Source of the DNA: Undibacterium sp. YM2
Lineage (GTDB): Bacteria; Pseudomonadota; Gammaproteobacteria; Burkholderiales; Burkholderiaceae_D
Assembly: GCF_009937975.1 (NCBI RefSeq)
Contig: NZ_AP018441.1
Span: 2,170,001-2,234,000 of the forward strand
Direction: 5' to 3'
DNA: 64,000 nt
The stretch's first letter is position 1, and each line of letters opens with the position of its first letter. A program made the position numbers and the translations under genes. Of the stretch, positions 8,877 to 18,575 are shown one piece after another. The notes below the pieces were generated by a model. It saw only the letters and a list, made by a program, of their open reading frames with translations, made no database searches and had not been told where the DNA came from.

Positions 8877-10265
8877 ATGAAAGCTGGTTCTGATCCTCAA
8901 CTTGATGCCTTGCGTGTCCCCCCTCATTCCATAGAAGCAGAGCAATCTGTTCTCGGAGGTTTGCTGCTTGATAATGCCGCCTGGGATCGTATCGCTGACT
9001 TCATCAACGAAGAAGATTTTTATCGTTATGACCACAGGATCATTTTCCAGTGCATGGTCAAATTGATCAATTCTTCCCGTCCTGCTGACGTCATCACTGT
9101 GTATGAAGCCCTGAATGGCATGGGCAAGGCAGAAGACGCCGGCGGCCTGACCTACCTCAACGCGCTCGCGCAGAATACACCTTCGGCTGCGAATATACGC
9201 CGCTACGCAGAGATCGTGCGTGACCGCGGTGTCTTGCGCAAGCTGATTACCGTGGCAGATGAGATTTCAGGAGACGCCTTTAACCCGCAAGGGAAAGAGG
9301 TCAAGCAAATGCTGGACGCGGCGGAATCCAAGATTTTTGCCATCGCCGAAGAGGGCGCGCGTGGAGCACAAGGTTTCCAGGCCATCCAGCCCTTGCTGAC
9401 ACAAGTGGTTGAACGCATTGATGAATTGTACAACCGCGACAACCAGAACGATATTACCGGTGTGCCTACCGGTTTTGTTGATCTGGACAAAATGACTTCA
9501 GGTTTGCAGCCGGGTGATCTGATCATTGTGGCGGGACGTCCATCCATGGGTAAAACGGCCTTCTCGCTGAATATAGGTGAGAACGTGGCGATAGACAGTG
9601 GCTTGCCAGTCGCCGTGTTCTCCATGGAGATGGGTGGCGCTCAGTTGGCCATGCGTATGCTGGGCTCGGTAGGTCGTCTGGATCAAAGCCGCCTGCGGGT
9701 CGGCAAGCTGACTGATGAAGACTGGCCCCGCCTGACGCATGCGATACAAAAAATGAATGATGCGCAGTTGTACATTGATGAAACTCCAGCGCTGAGTTCA
9801 ATTGAGTTGCGTGCACGCTCACGCCGCCTGGCGCGCCAATGTGGCAAACTGGGTTTGGTGATAGTCGATTACTTGCAATTGATGTCAGCCAATAATGCCG
9901 GTGAAAACCGTGCGACCGAGATTTCTGAAATTTCCCGTAACTTGAAGGGCCTGGCAAAAGAACTGCATTGTCCAGTGATTGCCTTATCCCAGTTGAACCG
10001 CTCCCTGGAACAAAGACCAAATAAACGTCCTGTCATGTCTGACTTGCGTGAATCTGGTGCGATTGAACAGGATGCTGACGTCATCATCTTTTTGTATCGC
10101 GACCAGGTGTACAACCCGGATTCACCGGACAAGGGGACGGCAGAAATCATTATTGGTAAGCAGCGTAACGGCCCCATTGGTAGCGTGCGTCTGACTTTCC
10201 TGGGTGAATACACCAAATTCGATAACTACGTCGGTCATTTGTCCGTGTTTGGTGATAACGAATAA
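8877..10265 (+). CDS. dnaB: replicative DNA helicase DnaB
   Basis: Hexameric helicase that opens the replication fork. The N-terminal collar domain starts LRVPPHSIEAEQSVLGGLLLDN. The RecA-like motor has Walker A GRPSMGKT, the VFSMEMGGAQLAMR region, Walker B LVIVDYLQLM, and RESGAIEQDADVI near the end. I place the start at the ATG at 8877 (462 residues), because the in-frame ATG at 8868 lies inside the TATAAT box. There is no Shine-Dalgarno sequence before either ATG, so translation of a leaderless mRNA is likely. A single-gene unit follows the rplI terminator. Confidence 0.96.
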   Translation: MKAGSDPQLDALRVPPHSIEAEQSVLGGLLLDNAAWDRIADFINEEDFYRYDHRIIFQCMVKLINSSRPADVITVYEALNGMGKAEDAGGLTYLNALAQNTPSAANIRRYAEIVRDRGVLRKLITVADEISGDAFNPQGKEVKQMLDAAESKIFAIAEEGARGAQGFQAIQPLLTQVVERIDELYNRDNQNDITGVPTGFVDLDKMTSGLQPGDLIIVAGRPSMGKTAFSLNIGENVAIDSGLPVAVFSMEMGGAQLAMRMLGSVGRLDQSRLRVGKLTDEDWPRLTHAIQKMNDAQLYIDETPALSSIELRARSRRLARQCGKLGLVIVDYLQLMSANNAGENRATEISEISRNLKGLAKELHCPVIALSQLNRSLEQRPNKRPVMSDLRESGAIEQDADVIIFLYRDQVYNPDSPDKGTAEIIIGKQRNGPIGSVRLTFLGEYTKFDNYVGHLSVFGDNE

Positions 10266-10416
10266 TATTAAAAAAAGTATGAACTGATATTGATTGCTTG
10301 GTAGAGACGAAGTGGTGTTGTAAAGACTTAAAAGTAGAACAGTGTTGCCAGGTATGTTTGTATGCATGCACTTTCCTGGGCAATTCTAGAAATCTTATAT
10401 TTTCAGTGAGAATAAA

Positions 10417-11043
10417 ATGTTTGGACGCTTGATGCCCACCGAGGGCAAATTTTTTGAACTCTTCAATCAACATGCTGAGTTATGTGTCAAAGGCTCCAAG
10501 GAAATGGTTGCCCTGATGACGAACTTTGATGACCTGGAGATCCGTGTTCACGCGATAGAGAGCATAGAAAAACAGGCTGATACTGTCACTTACAACACGA
10601 TAGAATTGTTGCACAAAACCTTCATCACACCACTGGATCGTGATGACATCCATAAACTGATCACACGGATGGATGATATTCTGGATTTGCTGGAAGATGC
10701 GGGCCAGACCATCTCCCTGTACGATATCCGTGAAATCACACCAGAAGCCAAGCGCCTTGCTGAACTTTGCCTGGGTTGTGCCGAGAAAGTGAAGGCAGCC
10801 GTAGCCTTGCTGCACAACATGGATAATTCCCGCGAAATTCTGGCACTGTGCGAAGAAATCGACCGCCTGGAATCGGACGCTGACCATGTCATGCGCGCTG
10901 CCATGTCCAAACTGTTCCGCGATGAACCTGATGTCCGCAATCTGATCAAACTCAAAGCGATTTACGAAATTCTGGAAACAGTAACGGATCGTTGTGAGGA
11001 TGTCGCCAATATCATAGAAGGCATTATTGTTGAGAACGCTTAA
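10417..11043 (+). CDS. DUF47 / PhoU-like phosphate transport regulator
   Basis: An all-helical PhoU-like protein of the DUF47 (YkaA) family, 208 residues, starting MFGRLMPTEGKFFELFNQHAELC. The motif EKQADTVTYNTIELLHKTFITPLDRDDIHKLI is characteristic, as are the conserved acidic metal-binding helices (ITRMDDILDLLEDAG, EIDRLESDAD, TDRCEDVANIIEGI). Family members are almost always encoded next to a Pit transporter and are thought to modulate it. Here pit follows 84 bases downstream, so the two form an operon. Confidence 0.93.
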   Translation: MFGRLMPTEGKFFELFNQHAELCVKGSKEMVALMTNFDDLEIRVHAIESIEKQADTVTYNTIELLHKTFITPLDRDDIHKLITRMDDILDLLEDAGQTISLYDIREITPEAKRLAELCLGCAEKVKAAVALLHNMDNSREILALCEEIDRLESDADHVMRAAMSKLFRDEPDVRNLIKLKAIYEILETVTDRCEDVANIIEGIIVENA

Positions 11044-11127
11044 GCGTCTGACTTTTTTATTTTGACGCTTAATTGACGCTTAACAGTTCTCTGTCAATGC
11101 AGAGAGCGAACAAGGGAATTCACTTTT

Positions 11128-12138
11128 ATGCAATCCTTTCATATGAGCCTGTATGTCATCATCTTATTGGTGGTACTGGCATTGTTATTCGATTTCATGA
11201 ACGGCTTCCATGATGCCGCCAATGCGATCGCAACCGTTGTATCGACGGGAGTATTGAAGCCTAGCCAGGCTGTAGCCATGGCTGCCTTATTCAATGTATT
11301 TGCTTTTTTTGTTTTTAACCTGTCGGTTGCCAAGACCATAGGCAAAGGTACGATTGATCCTGTCATTGTTGATCACTATGTCATCTTTGGTGCCCTGGTC
11401 GGGGCGATATTCTGGAATCTGGTGACCTGGTATTTCGGTATCCCGTCTTCATCTTCACACGCCCTGATTGGCGGCCTGATAGGCGCTGCCGTGGCGAAAG
11501 AAGGTACTGGGGCCCTGATTGCTGCCGGTCTGTACAAGATCATCTTGTTTATCGTCTTGTCACCCTTGCTGGGCTTTGTGCTGGGTTCCGTGATGATGCT
11601 GATCGTCTCCTGGCTGTTCGTTAAGTCGACACCAAGGAAAGTGGATAAATGGTTCCGTCGCCTGCAACTGGTATCGGCTTCTGTCTTCAGTCTGGGACAT
11701 GGTGGTAATGATGCTCAAAAGACCATGGGCATCATCTGGATGTTGTTGATTGCTGCCGGTTATTCCAGTGAGGCTGATAAAGGCCCGCCGAGCTGGGTAG
11801 TGTATTCCTGCTATGCAGCCATAGGCCTGGGTACCTTGTTTGGTGGCTGGCGTATCGTGAAAACCATGGGTCAGAAAATCACCAAACTCAAACCAGTAGG
11901 CGGTTTTTGTGCTGAAACCGGTGGTGCCATCACCCTGATCATGGCAACGGTACTGGGTATTCCTGTATCGACAACGCACACCATTACTGGTGCGATCGTT
12001 GGTGTAGGCTCTGCACAAAAAATGTCTGCTGTGCGCTGGGGTGTTGCCGGCAACATCGTCTGGGCATGGATTTTGACAATCCCGGCTTCTGCTTTTGTGG
12101 CAGCCATAGCCTGGTGGATAGGCAGACATATCCTTTAA
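11128..12138 (+). CDS. pit: low-affinity inorganic phosphate transporter (Pit family)
   Basis: Inner-membrane phosphate:H+ symporter of the PiT family, 336 residues with about ten hydrophobic helices. The duplicated PiT signature is visible twice: DFMNGFHDAANAIATVVSTGVL near the N-terminus and SLGHGGNDAQKTMGI in the second half, with the SSSHALIGGLIGA and STTHTITGAIVG repeats. A ribosome site AAGGGA lies 11 bases before the ATG. A second in-frame ATG at 11143 is a possible alternative start. It pairs with the upstream PhoU-like gene. Confidence 0.95.
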   Translation: MQSFHMSLYVIILLVVLALLFDFMNGFHDAANAIATVVSTGVLKPSQAVAMAALFNVFAFFVFNLSVAKTIGKGTIDPVIVDHYVIFGALVGAIFWNLVTWYFGIPSSSSHALIGGLIGAAVAKEGTGALIAAGLYKIILFIVLSPLLGFVLGSVMMLIVSWLFVKSTPRKVDKWFRRLQLVSASVFSLGHGGNDAQKTMGIIWMLLIAAGYSSEADKGPPSWVVYSCYAAIGLGTLFGGWRIVKTMGQKITKLKPVGGFCAETGGAITLIMATVLGIPVSTTHTITGAIVGVGSAQKMSAVRWGVAGNIVWAWILTIPASAFVAAIAWWIGRHIL

Positions 12139-12160
12139 GTCAGGATAATGTTTTTTCAGA

Positions 12161-12197
12161 AAAAAAGCCTCGCTTCATCATGAAGCGAGGCTTTTTT
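12161..12197. terminator. bidirectional terminator between pit and the response regulator
   Basis: AAAAAAGCCTCGCTTCA and TGAAGCGAGGCTTTTTT form a 17-bp perfect stem with a 3-base loop. The A run on one side and T run on the other let it end both convergent transcripts. Confidence 0.93.
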
Positions 12198-12215
12198 ATT
12201 GGAGAGGCGTAAGGC

Positions 12216-12974
12216 TTACATCTGCTTGAACAAATGCACAAAGCTGCGGCTGACCTCGAGTTTCTCAGTCAGCCCCTTGATCTGCACCAGGTGGCGGCCA
12301 CGCAGGTCGCGCACTACGCCAGAAATGGCCTTGGCATTCACCAGGGTCGATCTGTGGATTTGCCAGAACAGGGCAGGGTCGAGTTCATCTGCCAGATCGC
12401 GCACAGGTTTGCGTATAAGCGCTTCGTAAGTGGCGGTCTGTACCCGCGTATATTTTTCGTCAGACTGGAAGAACAGAATTTCTTCTACCGGTATCAGTCG
12501 CAATTCCTGGCCTATCGATGCCTGTATCCATTGCAGGTAATTGGGCTTGGGTGCTATGCCCATCTGTTTTGCCAGTTGTGACAGCATGGTGCTCATGTCA
12601 TTTGGCTGGCTCTGGGCAGTTAACCTTGCCTTGAGTCTTTCTACCGTGCGCGTCAGCCTCTCTACGTCGGCGGGCTTGAGTACATAATCAACTGCACCAT
12701 GATCAAAAGCCTGTATCGCATATTGATCGTAAGCTGTGATGAAAACGATATGCGCCTTGTTGCCTATGTCCTTGGCCGCTTCCAGCCCGGTTTTGACCGG
12801 CATGCGTATGTCCAGGAAAACCAGGTCTGGTTTGTGTGTTTCGACCAGGGCGACAGCTTCCTCGCCATTTTTTGCTTCATCCAGAATTTCCAGCTCGGGC
12901 CAGACTTGTTCCAGGCGCGACTTTAACTGGTCGCGCATCAGTCTTTCATCATCGGCGAGTATTGCTGTTGGCAT
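12216..12974 (-). CDS. LytTR-family response regulator
   Basis: Two-component response regulator of the LytR/AlgR type, 252 residues starting MPTAILADDERLMRDQL. The receiver domain has the acidic pair Asp8-Asp9, phospho-acceptor Asp55 (LVFLDIRMP), Thr in FITAYD and Lys in VLKPAD. A linker leads to a C-terminal LytTR DNA-binding domain (about 150-250) with EEILFFQSDEKYTRV and FWQIHRSTLVN. The frame is open further upstream but runs into the kinase gene. The histidine kinase ends eight bases before this start, so the two are one operon. Confidence 0.94.
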   Translation of the reverse strand: MPTAILADDERLMRDQLKSRLEQVWPELEILDEAKNGEEAVALVETHKPDLVFLDIRMPVKTGLEAAKDIGNKAHIVFITAYDQYAIQAFDHGAVDYVLKPADVERLTRTVERLKARLTAQSQPNDMSTMLSQLAKQMGIAPKPNYLQWIQASIGQELRLIPVEEILFFQSDEKYTRVQTATYEALIRKPVRDLADELDPALFWQIHRSTLVNAKAISGVVRDLRGRHLVQIKGLTEKLEVSRSFVHLFKQM

Positions 12975-12982
12975 AGTCGTTA

Positions 12983-14314
12983 TTAATTGGCTAATTCGTA
13001 AGGGATTTCTATAGTAACGCAAACTCCGCTGGGTTGATTGGGCGTAATGATCATTTGCCCTTTTTCTTTATAAATCAATTTCAGACGTTCGCGTATATTT
13101 TGCAATCCCAGGCCAGTGCCATTGCTGGGCATGGCACCAAATCCCAGTCCATCGTCCGTCACTGAGACACGCAACTTGTTATGCGCAACCTCGGCGTGGA
13201 AGCGTATGGTGCCGCCTTCTGCCTTGCATTCCAGGCCATGTTTGATGGCATTTTCTACCAGGGATTGCAACATCATCGGTGGGAAAGACGCGCTGCGCAA
13301 ACCTTCAGGCATGATGAAATCGACATTCAGTCTTTCTTCCATGCGCATTTTCAGTAACTCCAGATAGGATTTGATCATATCTGCTTCACGTCCGAGATTG
13401 GTCACGCTGGCATTTTCACGCATTTGTGGCAGGACAGCACGCAAATAGGCGATCAGGCTGCGCTGCATGGCAGCGGCACGTGGAGGATCGGTTTCTATCA
13501 AATGCTCGACCGAGGCCAGGGTATTGAACAGAAAATGTGGCTCCACTTGCGCCTGCATCATTTGCATCTGCGCTTCGCTGACCTGACGCAACAGCGATTC
13601 GCGCTCGGCTGCCATGCCAGCTTCCTTGGCCTTTTCTTCGGCACGGACTTTGCCGCTCATCAGGGCTTTCATGCCAAACAGGCCAAATACCAGCAAGACC
13701 ACGAAGTTGACAAACCATTTGGAAGAGGTGCGTTTATAGCTACGTACTTCTTCATCGGCAGCGTCGGCAACTGCATTATTGATTTCTTCGCTGATTTCCT
13801 TGGCTATTTCAGCAGGCAGCTTGATGTGGATATCGTCATTCTCTGAGATTGACGGCGGGCTAGGAGGTGTTGGTGGTGCGGGAGGTGCAACTGCACCAGG
13901 GGCGGCTGGTGCCGAGGGCGGAGCAGGGGGAGTAATGCCGCTGTCCTTGCTGATGTGGACACCGTTCTCATCAATCTCTATCTGCTTGCCCTTGCCGTCA
14001 ATATTGTTTTTACGGATATGCAGGCCAGTATTGTCTATTTCTATACTGGTATCACCATCGCTGATCTTGCTGGTTTTTTTTGCCTTGCTGGATTTGCCAG
14101 ATGGGCTGCTTTTTGTGACAACCACCTTTTCTTCCGACGTGAACAGCATGTCCTGCAGCATGCTGCCTGCAGTGATGGTGATAATGGCAAACAAGAAAAA
14201 CTTCCACCAGGATAATTTGGTCACCCAGGCTGCCGTTGTGTCAAAGCTTTTGCTGAGCCAGGCCATCAGGTCGGCGATAAGCTGCTTGATCGTATCTGCA
14301 TTGGTATTATTCAT
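12983..14314 (-). CDS. LytS-type sensor histidine kinase with repeat-bearing periplasmic segment
   Basis: Partner kinase of the LytTR regulator, 443 residues. Transmembrane helices are at about 36-57 and 200-216. The catalytic part is the His_kinase (PF06580) type with phospho-acceptor His260 in QVEPHFLFNTL and a HATPase_c domain (SLVENAIKHGLE, TDDGLGFG, GTGLGLQNIRERL). The segment between the helices is odd: a Lys/Ser-rich stretch, then two copies of a 13-residue motif (90-102 SIEIDNTGLHIRK and 111-123 QIEIDENGVHISK), then a Pro/Ala-rich linker (128-155). No known sensor domain is recognised there, so the ligand is unknown. Confidence 0.92.
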   Translation of the reverse strand: MNNTNADTIKQLIADLMAWLSKSFDTTAAWVTKLSWWKFFLFAIITITAGSMLQDMLFTSEEKVVVTKSSPSGKSSKAKKTSKISDGDTSIEIDNTGLHIRKNNIDGKGKQIEIDENGVHISKDSGITPPAPPSAPAAPGAVAPPAPPTPPSPPSISENDDIHIKLPAEIAKEISEEINNAVADAADEEVRSYKRTSSKWFVNFVVLLVFGLFGMKALMSGKVRAEEKAKEAGMAAERESLLRQVSEAQMQMMQAQVEPHFLFNTLASVEHLIETDPPRAAAMQRSLIAYLRAVLPQMRENASVTNLGREADMIKSYLELLKMRMEERLNVDFIMPEGLRSASFPPMMLQSLVENAIKHGLECKAEGGTIRFHAEVAHNKLRVSVTDDGLGFGAMPSNGTGLGLQNIRERLKLIYKEKGQMIITPNQPSGVCVTIEIPYELAN

Positions 14315-14573
14315 GATGCTTCTCTTTTAACGGTTGTCCCTGACATTACAGCCTGGTGTCATGCACGGGCTGCTGGCGACTTTTCAGTCCATGTTGATAC
14401 TGTAGGGAAATCGTGCTGGCTTTGATAGTGACTTGCGACAGTCTGCAAAAAATGCAGGACAGAATGGAAAATGCCACATTTAGTATGCATGGTTACTGAC
14501 GCAGTGAGTAGCAAGGTTGGTGTTGGGCTGCACGCGTCAGGCCAGAAAATCCGGTCTGTTGCGTGCAGTGGGA

Positions 14574-16814
14574 TTATCTGCTTGCCAGCCAGGCATGCAA
14601 ATCATCGCGGGTCAGGGGTTTGGAATACAGGTAACCCTGGGCGATATGGCAATCGTAAGAAAGCAGGGTGTTTGCCTGCATTTCACTTTCCACGCCTTCG
14701 GCGATGATGGACAGCCCCAGGTTTTTGCCAAGTTGAACAATCATTTTGGCAATGCTGCCTTCATTTGGATTTTTTTGGATTTCATTGACAAAGGCGCGGT
14801 CAATTTTCAATTTATCTACATCGAGTTTTTGCAAATGACTCAGTGACGAGAAGCCTGTACCAAAGTCATCAATCGAAATGCTCATGCCCAGTTGCTTGAT
14901 CTGATGCAGGGTCTTGATCAGCAATTCCGGATCTTTCATGGCCATGGATTCAGTAATTTCCAGTTCCACATATTGCGGTGGCACCTGGGTATCTGCCAAT
15001 GCCTTGTTCAGTGATTGCATGAACAAGGGATGTGAAAACTGTGCCTGCGACACATTGATCGCCATCTGGAAATTGGTATAGCCAAGGCTGCGCAAATGCA
15101 CCAGTTCAAGACAGGCAGTACGCAAGACCCATTCACCTATATCGACAATCAGGCCAGAATACTCGGCGATGGGAATAAACTGATCGGGCGGGATGAATTT
15201 GCCTTCGTCTGTTTTCCAGCGCAACAAAGCTTCTGCGCCGAGCACGCGGCCATCGCGCATATCGATCTGCGGTTGGAAAACCAGGAATAATTTTTTTTGC
15301 TCAAATGCCGCGCGCAGGGCGTGCATGAGCAAGACGCGCTCACGTATTTCTACACCCATATTGCGGGTGAAGTATTCATAGCCGCCCCGACGGTTCATCT
15401 TGGCGCGCTTCAGGGCAATATTGGTATCTTTCAGGGCCTCTGAACCATCGCTTTCATAATCATCAAGCTTGATCAGGCCTATGGTTGCCGACAGTTGCAC
15501 GTCTTGCTGATCGACGTCGAAGGGTGAGTTGAACAAAGCCAGGATCTTATCCGGGCATACCAGACCTTCGTCACCCAGCAGGGCGAATGTATCGCTGCCA
15601 ACCCTTGCCAATTGGCAATGTTCGCCAAAATTGGCGACCAGTCTTTGTGCAACGGAATACAGGAGCTGGTCACCAAATTGATGGCCAAGTGCATCATTGG
15701 TCTCGGCAAAATGGTCTATGTCTATGAGCGACAGTGAGCTGTGGTTCTTGAGTGAGGTCATCAGTGTCTCATTCAAGGTCTGCAGCAGCTTGAGGCGGTT
15801 TGCCAGGCCTGTCAGGGGGTCATAGAAGGCGTAGTTATGCAGACGTGAAGTCAGCATGACATTATCCAGACCTACCGATACATTGCCGCAGAACACACCC
15901 AGCAGGCGCTTGTCCATCTCGTTCAGATGCAGGCCGGTATTGAGGTAGAGCGTGAAATCCTTTTGTGCGACATTGTTGAAGTACAGCGCGGTGGAATCTG
16001 CTTCAAACACGCTCTGGCGGGCTTCCAGCGAGCGTTTGACGATATCGCCAGTTGCATGGCTGCCCAATTGTTCCAGTGGCTTGTTGAGGCTGCCCAGGTA
16101 CATATTGGTGGCGGCGATAATGTACAGGTCATCACTTTCTTCCTGCAGCTCCACAGGTACCTGCCGGGCGCACACGAATCCTTCTGTATTGAGTCCCAAC
16201 AAACCCGCAATCTGTACCAGCACTCCGGCTGCAAAATTCTGCAGGCCCTGTAGTGCCATCAATTCAGTGCTGGCATGAATAATCATTTCCAGGCCGCGAC
16301 GGCTGGCACTGATGGCGCAAATCTGCTCGTAAGAGCGGATGGCTGAGGTGACGGCGGTATACAGCTTGGTGCGGGTCAGTTCTGATTTGGTTTTGTAATC
16401 ATTGATGTCGTAATCGCGTATCGCATCAATTTCAGGGGCATAGCCTGGTTGGCCGGTGCGCAGGATGATGCGCACATCGGTCAGGCCCAGGGTCTTGCGG
16501 ATATGGCTGACCAGTTGCAGGCCAGCGTCTTCCTGCTCCATGACCACATCCAGCAGGATGATGGCAATATCGGTTTCATTTTTCAGGATGTCGCGAGCTT
16601 CTGCTGCTGAATACGCATGCAGGAAACTCAGGGCACGGTGCTGGATCTCCAGGCTACCCAACGCAAAGGTTGTAGCGGAGTGGACATCCGGATCATCATC
16701 AATAATCATGATCCGCCAAGTCTGCGCAGGCCGCGAAGCCGCCGCAGTTTCATCGCTGTCTGGTTCGTCGAGGAAAACCAGATCATCTTCAGAAGAGTGG
16801 ATCGTTGAATTCAT
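14574..16814 (-). CDS. REC-DUF3369-GGDEF-EAL protein, probable cyclic-di-GMP phosphodiesterase
   Basis: A 746-residue cytoplasmic signalling protein. Order: receiver domain (about 32-155; IIDDDPD, phospho-acceptor in IILLDVVMEQ, Lys in YKTKSEL), DUF3369 domain (about 165-320), a GGDEF-type domain (about 325-490) and a C-terminal EAL domain (about 505-745). The GGDEF signature is degenerate (RVGSDTFALL), so cyclase activity is unlikely. The EAL domain keeps GAEALLRW, ELEITES, IDDFGTGFSSL, KIDRAFV and AEGVE, which predicts active hydrolysis of c-di-GMP. It is transcribed alone on the minus strand, with no cognate kinase adjacent. The LytS kinase downstream belongs to a different pair. Confidence 0.93.
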   Translation of the reverse strand: MNSTIHSSEDDLVFLDEPDSDETAAASRPAQTWRIMIIDDDPDVHSATTFALGSLEIQHRALSFLHAYSAAEARDILKNETDIAIILLDVVMEQEDAGLQLVSHIRKTLGLTDVRIILRTGQPGYAPEIDAIRDYDINDYKTKSELTRTKLYTAVTSAIRSYEQICAISASRRGLEMIIHASTELMALQGLQNFAAGVLVQIAGLLGLNTEGFVCARQVPVELQEESDDLYIIAATNMYLGSLNKPLEQLGSHATGDIVKRSLEARQSVFEADSTALYFNNVAQKDFTLYLNTGLHLNEMDKRLLGVFCGNVSVGLDNVMLTSRLHNYAFYDPLTGLANRLKLLQTLNETLMTSLKNHSSLSLIDIDHFAETNDALGHQFGDQLLYSVAQRLVANFGEHCQLARVGSDTFALLGDEGLVCPDKILALFNSPFDVDQQDVQLSATIGLIKLDDYESDGSEALKDTNIALKRAKMNRRGGYEYFTRNMGVEIRERVLLMHALRAAFEQKKLFLVFQPQIDMRDGRVLGAEALLRWKTDEGKFIPPDQFIPIAEYSGLIVDIGEWVLRTACLELVHLRSLGYTNFQMAINVSQAQFSHPLFMQSLNKALADTQVPPQYVELEITESMAMKDPELLIKTLHQIKQLGMSISIDDFGTGFSSLSHLQKLDVDKLKIDRAFVNEIQKNPNEGSIAKMIVQLGKNLGLSIIAEGVESEMQANTLLSYDCHIAQGYLYSKPLTRDDLHAWLASR

Positions 16815-17102
16815 CTGTAATGCGGCTCCATGCTTGGCATATCGTATGGTAAGGGCACTGCAAAATTGGTTCCTTGCGGAACTATGACACTAAAAGTATC
16901 GGGAGCCAAGCTTCAAATATTTATCATTGGTAAGAATAAAACAAGATTCACCAGAGCGGGGATAAAAATGCCGTGAATTTGACTGGAATGTGCGAAAAAT
17001 AGTGAAATCTTTTGCCACTTCATACAGAGGCTAAATTCTGTACTGGGCGCTTCACTGGTAAAATGGAATTTATTCTGTCTAACCTCTCATTTTCGAAATA
17101 AT

Positions 17103-18185
17103 ATGTCCGGCAATACTTTTGGCACCTTGTTTACTGTTACAACCTTCGGCGAATCCCACGGTCCAGCCATAGGTTGCGTGATTGATGGCTGCCCGCCGGG
17201 CATGGAATTGTCTGAAGCAGACATACAGCCAGAACTTGACCGCCGCCGCCCAGGCACCTCGCGTCACGTAACCCAGCGCCAGGAGCCTGATACGGTGGAA
17301 ATTCTGTCCGGTGTATATCAGGGCAAGACGACAGGTACGCCGATAGGTCTGCTGATCCGCAACCAGGACCAGCGCAGTAAGGATTATGGCAACATCACAG
17401 AAACTTTTCGTCCAGGGCATGCCGATTTCACTTACTGGAATAAATATGGCATTCGCGACCCGCGTGGTGGTGGGCGCTCTTCTGCACGTTTGACTGCGCC
17501 CGTTGTTGGTGCTGCAGCAATTGCAAAAAAGTGGTTGAATCAGCAATATGGGACGGTGTTCCACGGCGGTATGAGTCAGCTGGGCGAAATTGTCATTCCA
17601 TTTCAAGCCTGGGAGCATGCTGCAACTAACCCGTTCTTTGCGCCAACTTCTGATGTTGCACTGATACAGCAACTTGAAGATTACATGGATGCCTTGCGCA
17701 AGGATGGTGACTCCATCGGTGCCAAAATCGATGTCGTTGCCTCCAATGTGCCAGTTGGTCTGGGCGAACCTATCTATGACAAACTTGATGCAGAAATTGC
17801 TTATGCCATGATGGGGATTAATGCAGTCAAGGGAGTGGAAATCGGCGCTGGCTTTCGTTCAGTTGCACAACGTGGTTCTGAACATGGTGACGAACTGACA
17901 CCTGAGGGTTTTGTTGGCAATAATGCCGGTGGCATACTGGGGGGTATTTCTACTGGTCAGGATATTACGGTTTCGATTGCGATCAAACCTACCTCCTCGA
18001 TCCGTACGCCAAGAAGATCAGTCGATAAAGATGGTAATCCTGTCATGGTGGAAACCTTTGGACGTCATGACCCCTGTGTTGGCATTCGCGCCACACCAAT
18101 CGCTGAAGCCATGCTGGCGCTGGTCCTGATGGATCATGCACTACGCCACAGGGCTCAATGTGGTGACGTCAAGCCTGGTGCCTGA
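17103..18185 (+). CDS. aroC: chorismate synthase
   Basis: Last step of the shikimate pathway: converts 5-enolpyruvylshikimate 3-phosphate to chorismate using reduced FMN. It has 360 residues, starting [33 protein letters not shown], which contains the GESHG signature. Other conserved segments are [28 protein letters not shown] and [14 protein letters not shown]. It ends with a short extension. It stands alone here, with a divergent EAL gene upstream and an IR downstream. Confidence 0.98.
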   Translation: MSGNTFGTLFTVTTFGESHGPAIGCVIDGCPPGMELSEADIQPELDRRRPGTSRHVTQRQEPDTVEILSGVYQGKTTGTPIGLLIRNQDQRSKDYGNITETFRPGHADFTYWNKYGIRDPRGGGRSSARLTAPVVGAAAIAKKWLNQQYGTVFHGGMSQLGEIVIPFQAWEHAATNPFFAPTSDVALIQQLEDYMDALRKDGDSIGAKIDVVASNVPVGLGEPIYDKLDAEIAYAMMGINAVKGVEIGAGFRSVAQRGSEHGDELTPEGFVGNNAGGILGGISTGQDITVSIAIKPTSSIRTPRRSVDKDGNPVMVETFGRHDPCVGIRATPIAEAMLALVLMDHALRHRAQCGDVKPGA

Positions 18186-18191
18186 TGTCAG

Positions 18192-18242
18192 GCATGATCC
18201 TGCTTCCATTCCTTGTCGTTCAGAGGCGTGGCAGGATCATGC
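18192..18242 (+). repeat. 12-bp inverted repeat after aroC
   Basis: GCATGATCCTGC (18192-18203) and GCAGGATCATGC (18231-18242) are perfect inverted copies around a 27-base loop, seven bases after the aroC stop. It can form a stem at the mRNA end. There is no T run, so it is not a classic intrinsic terminator. Confidence 0.55.
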
Positions 18243-18575
18243 TACACTGCGGGCAATTGTTTATGTGGCTTCTGTGCCGTAACTTGACTGGCCGCTTGCC
18301 GGTCAGTGCATTTCTCTCTTGCTGGCACTGTTCTGAGTGCCACGTCGTTGCGTCTGCTCCAGAATATTCACTGGCAATTTTCCAGATTCCCCTCAAAATC
18401 CAGATGAAAATTTGGCGATTTTCACCAAACCCATGCATTTATATTGAAATTTTCATGCACCATTTTGGCGTGAGGGTTGGTTTTGCGTTGCACAATTGTG
18501 GCATAATCAAATGCGAAAAAAAGATGCAGTACAGGATGTAGCAAGAACCAATGACTTATTTCCAGGCTTCAGATT
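18243..18575 (+). other. aroC-leuC intergenic region
   Basis: About 330 bases with no credible gene. A frame is open from the aroC stop to 18541 but encodes a Cys- and Met-rich peptide unlike any family, without a ribosome site. Near the end a CATAAT (about 18501-18506) may be the -10 of a leuC promoter. The upstream half holds nothing I recognise, and no leucine-rich leader peptide is visible. Confidence 0.4.

Noticed and set aside
18185..18541. 118-codon open frame after aroC
   Set aside because: Begins on the aroC stop, no ribosome site, no recognisable domain and overlaps the inverted repeat.
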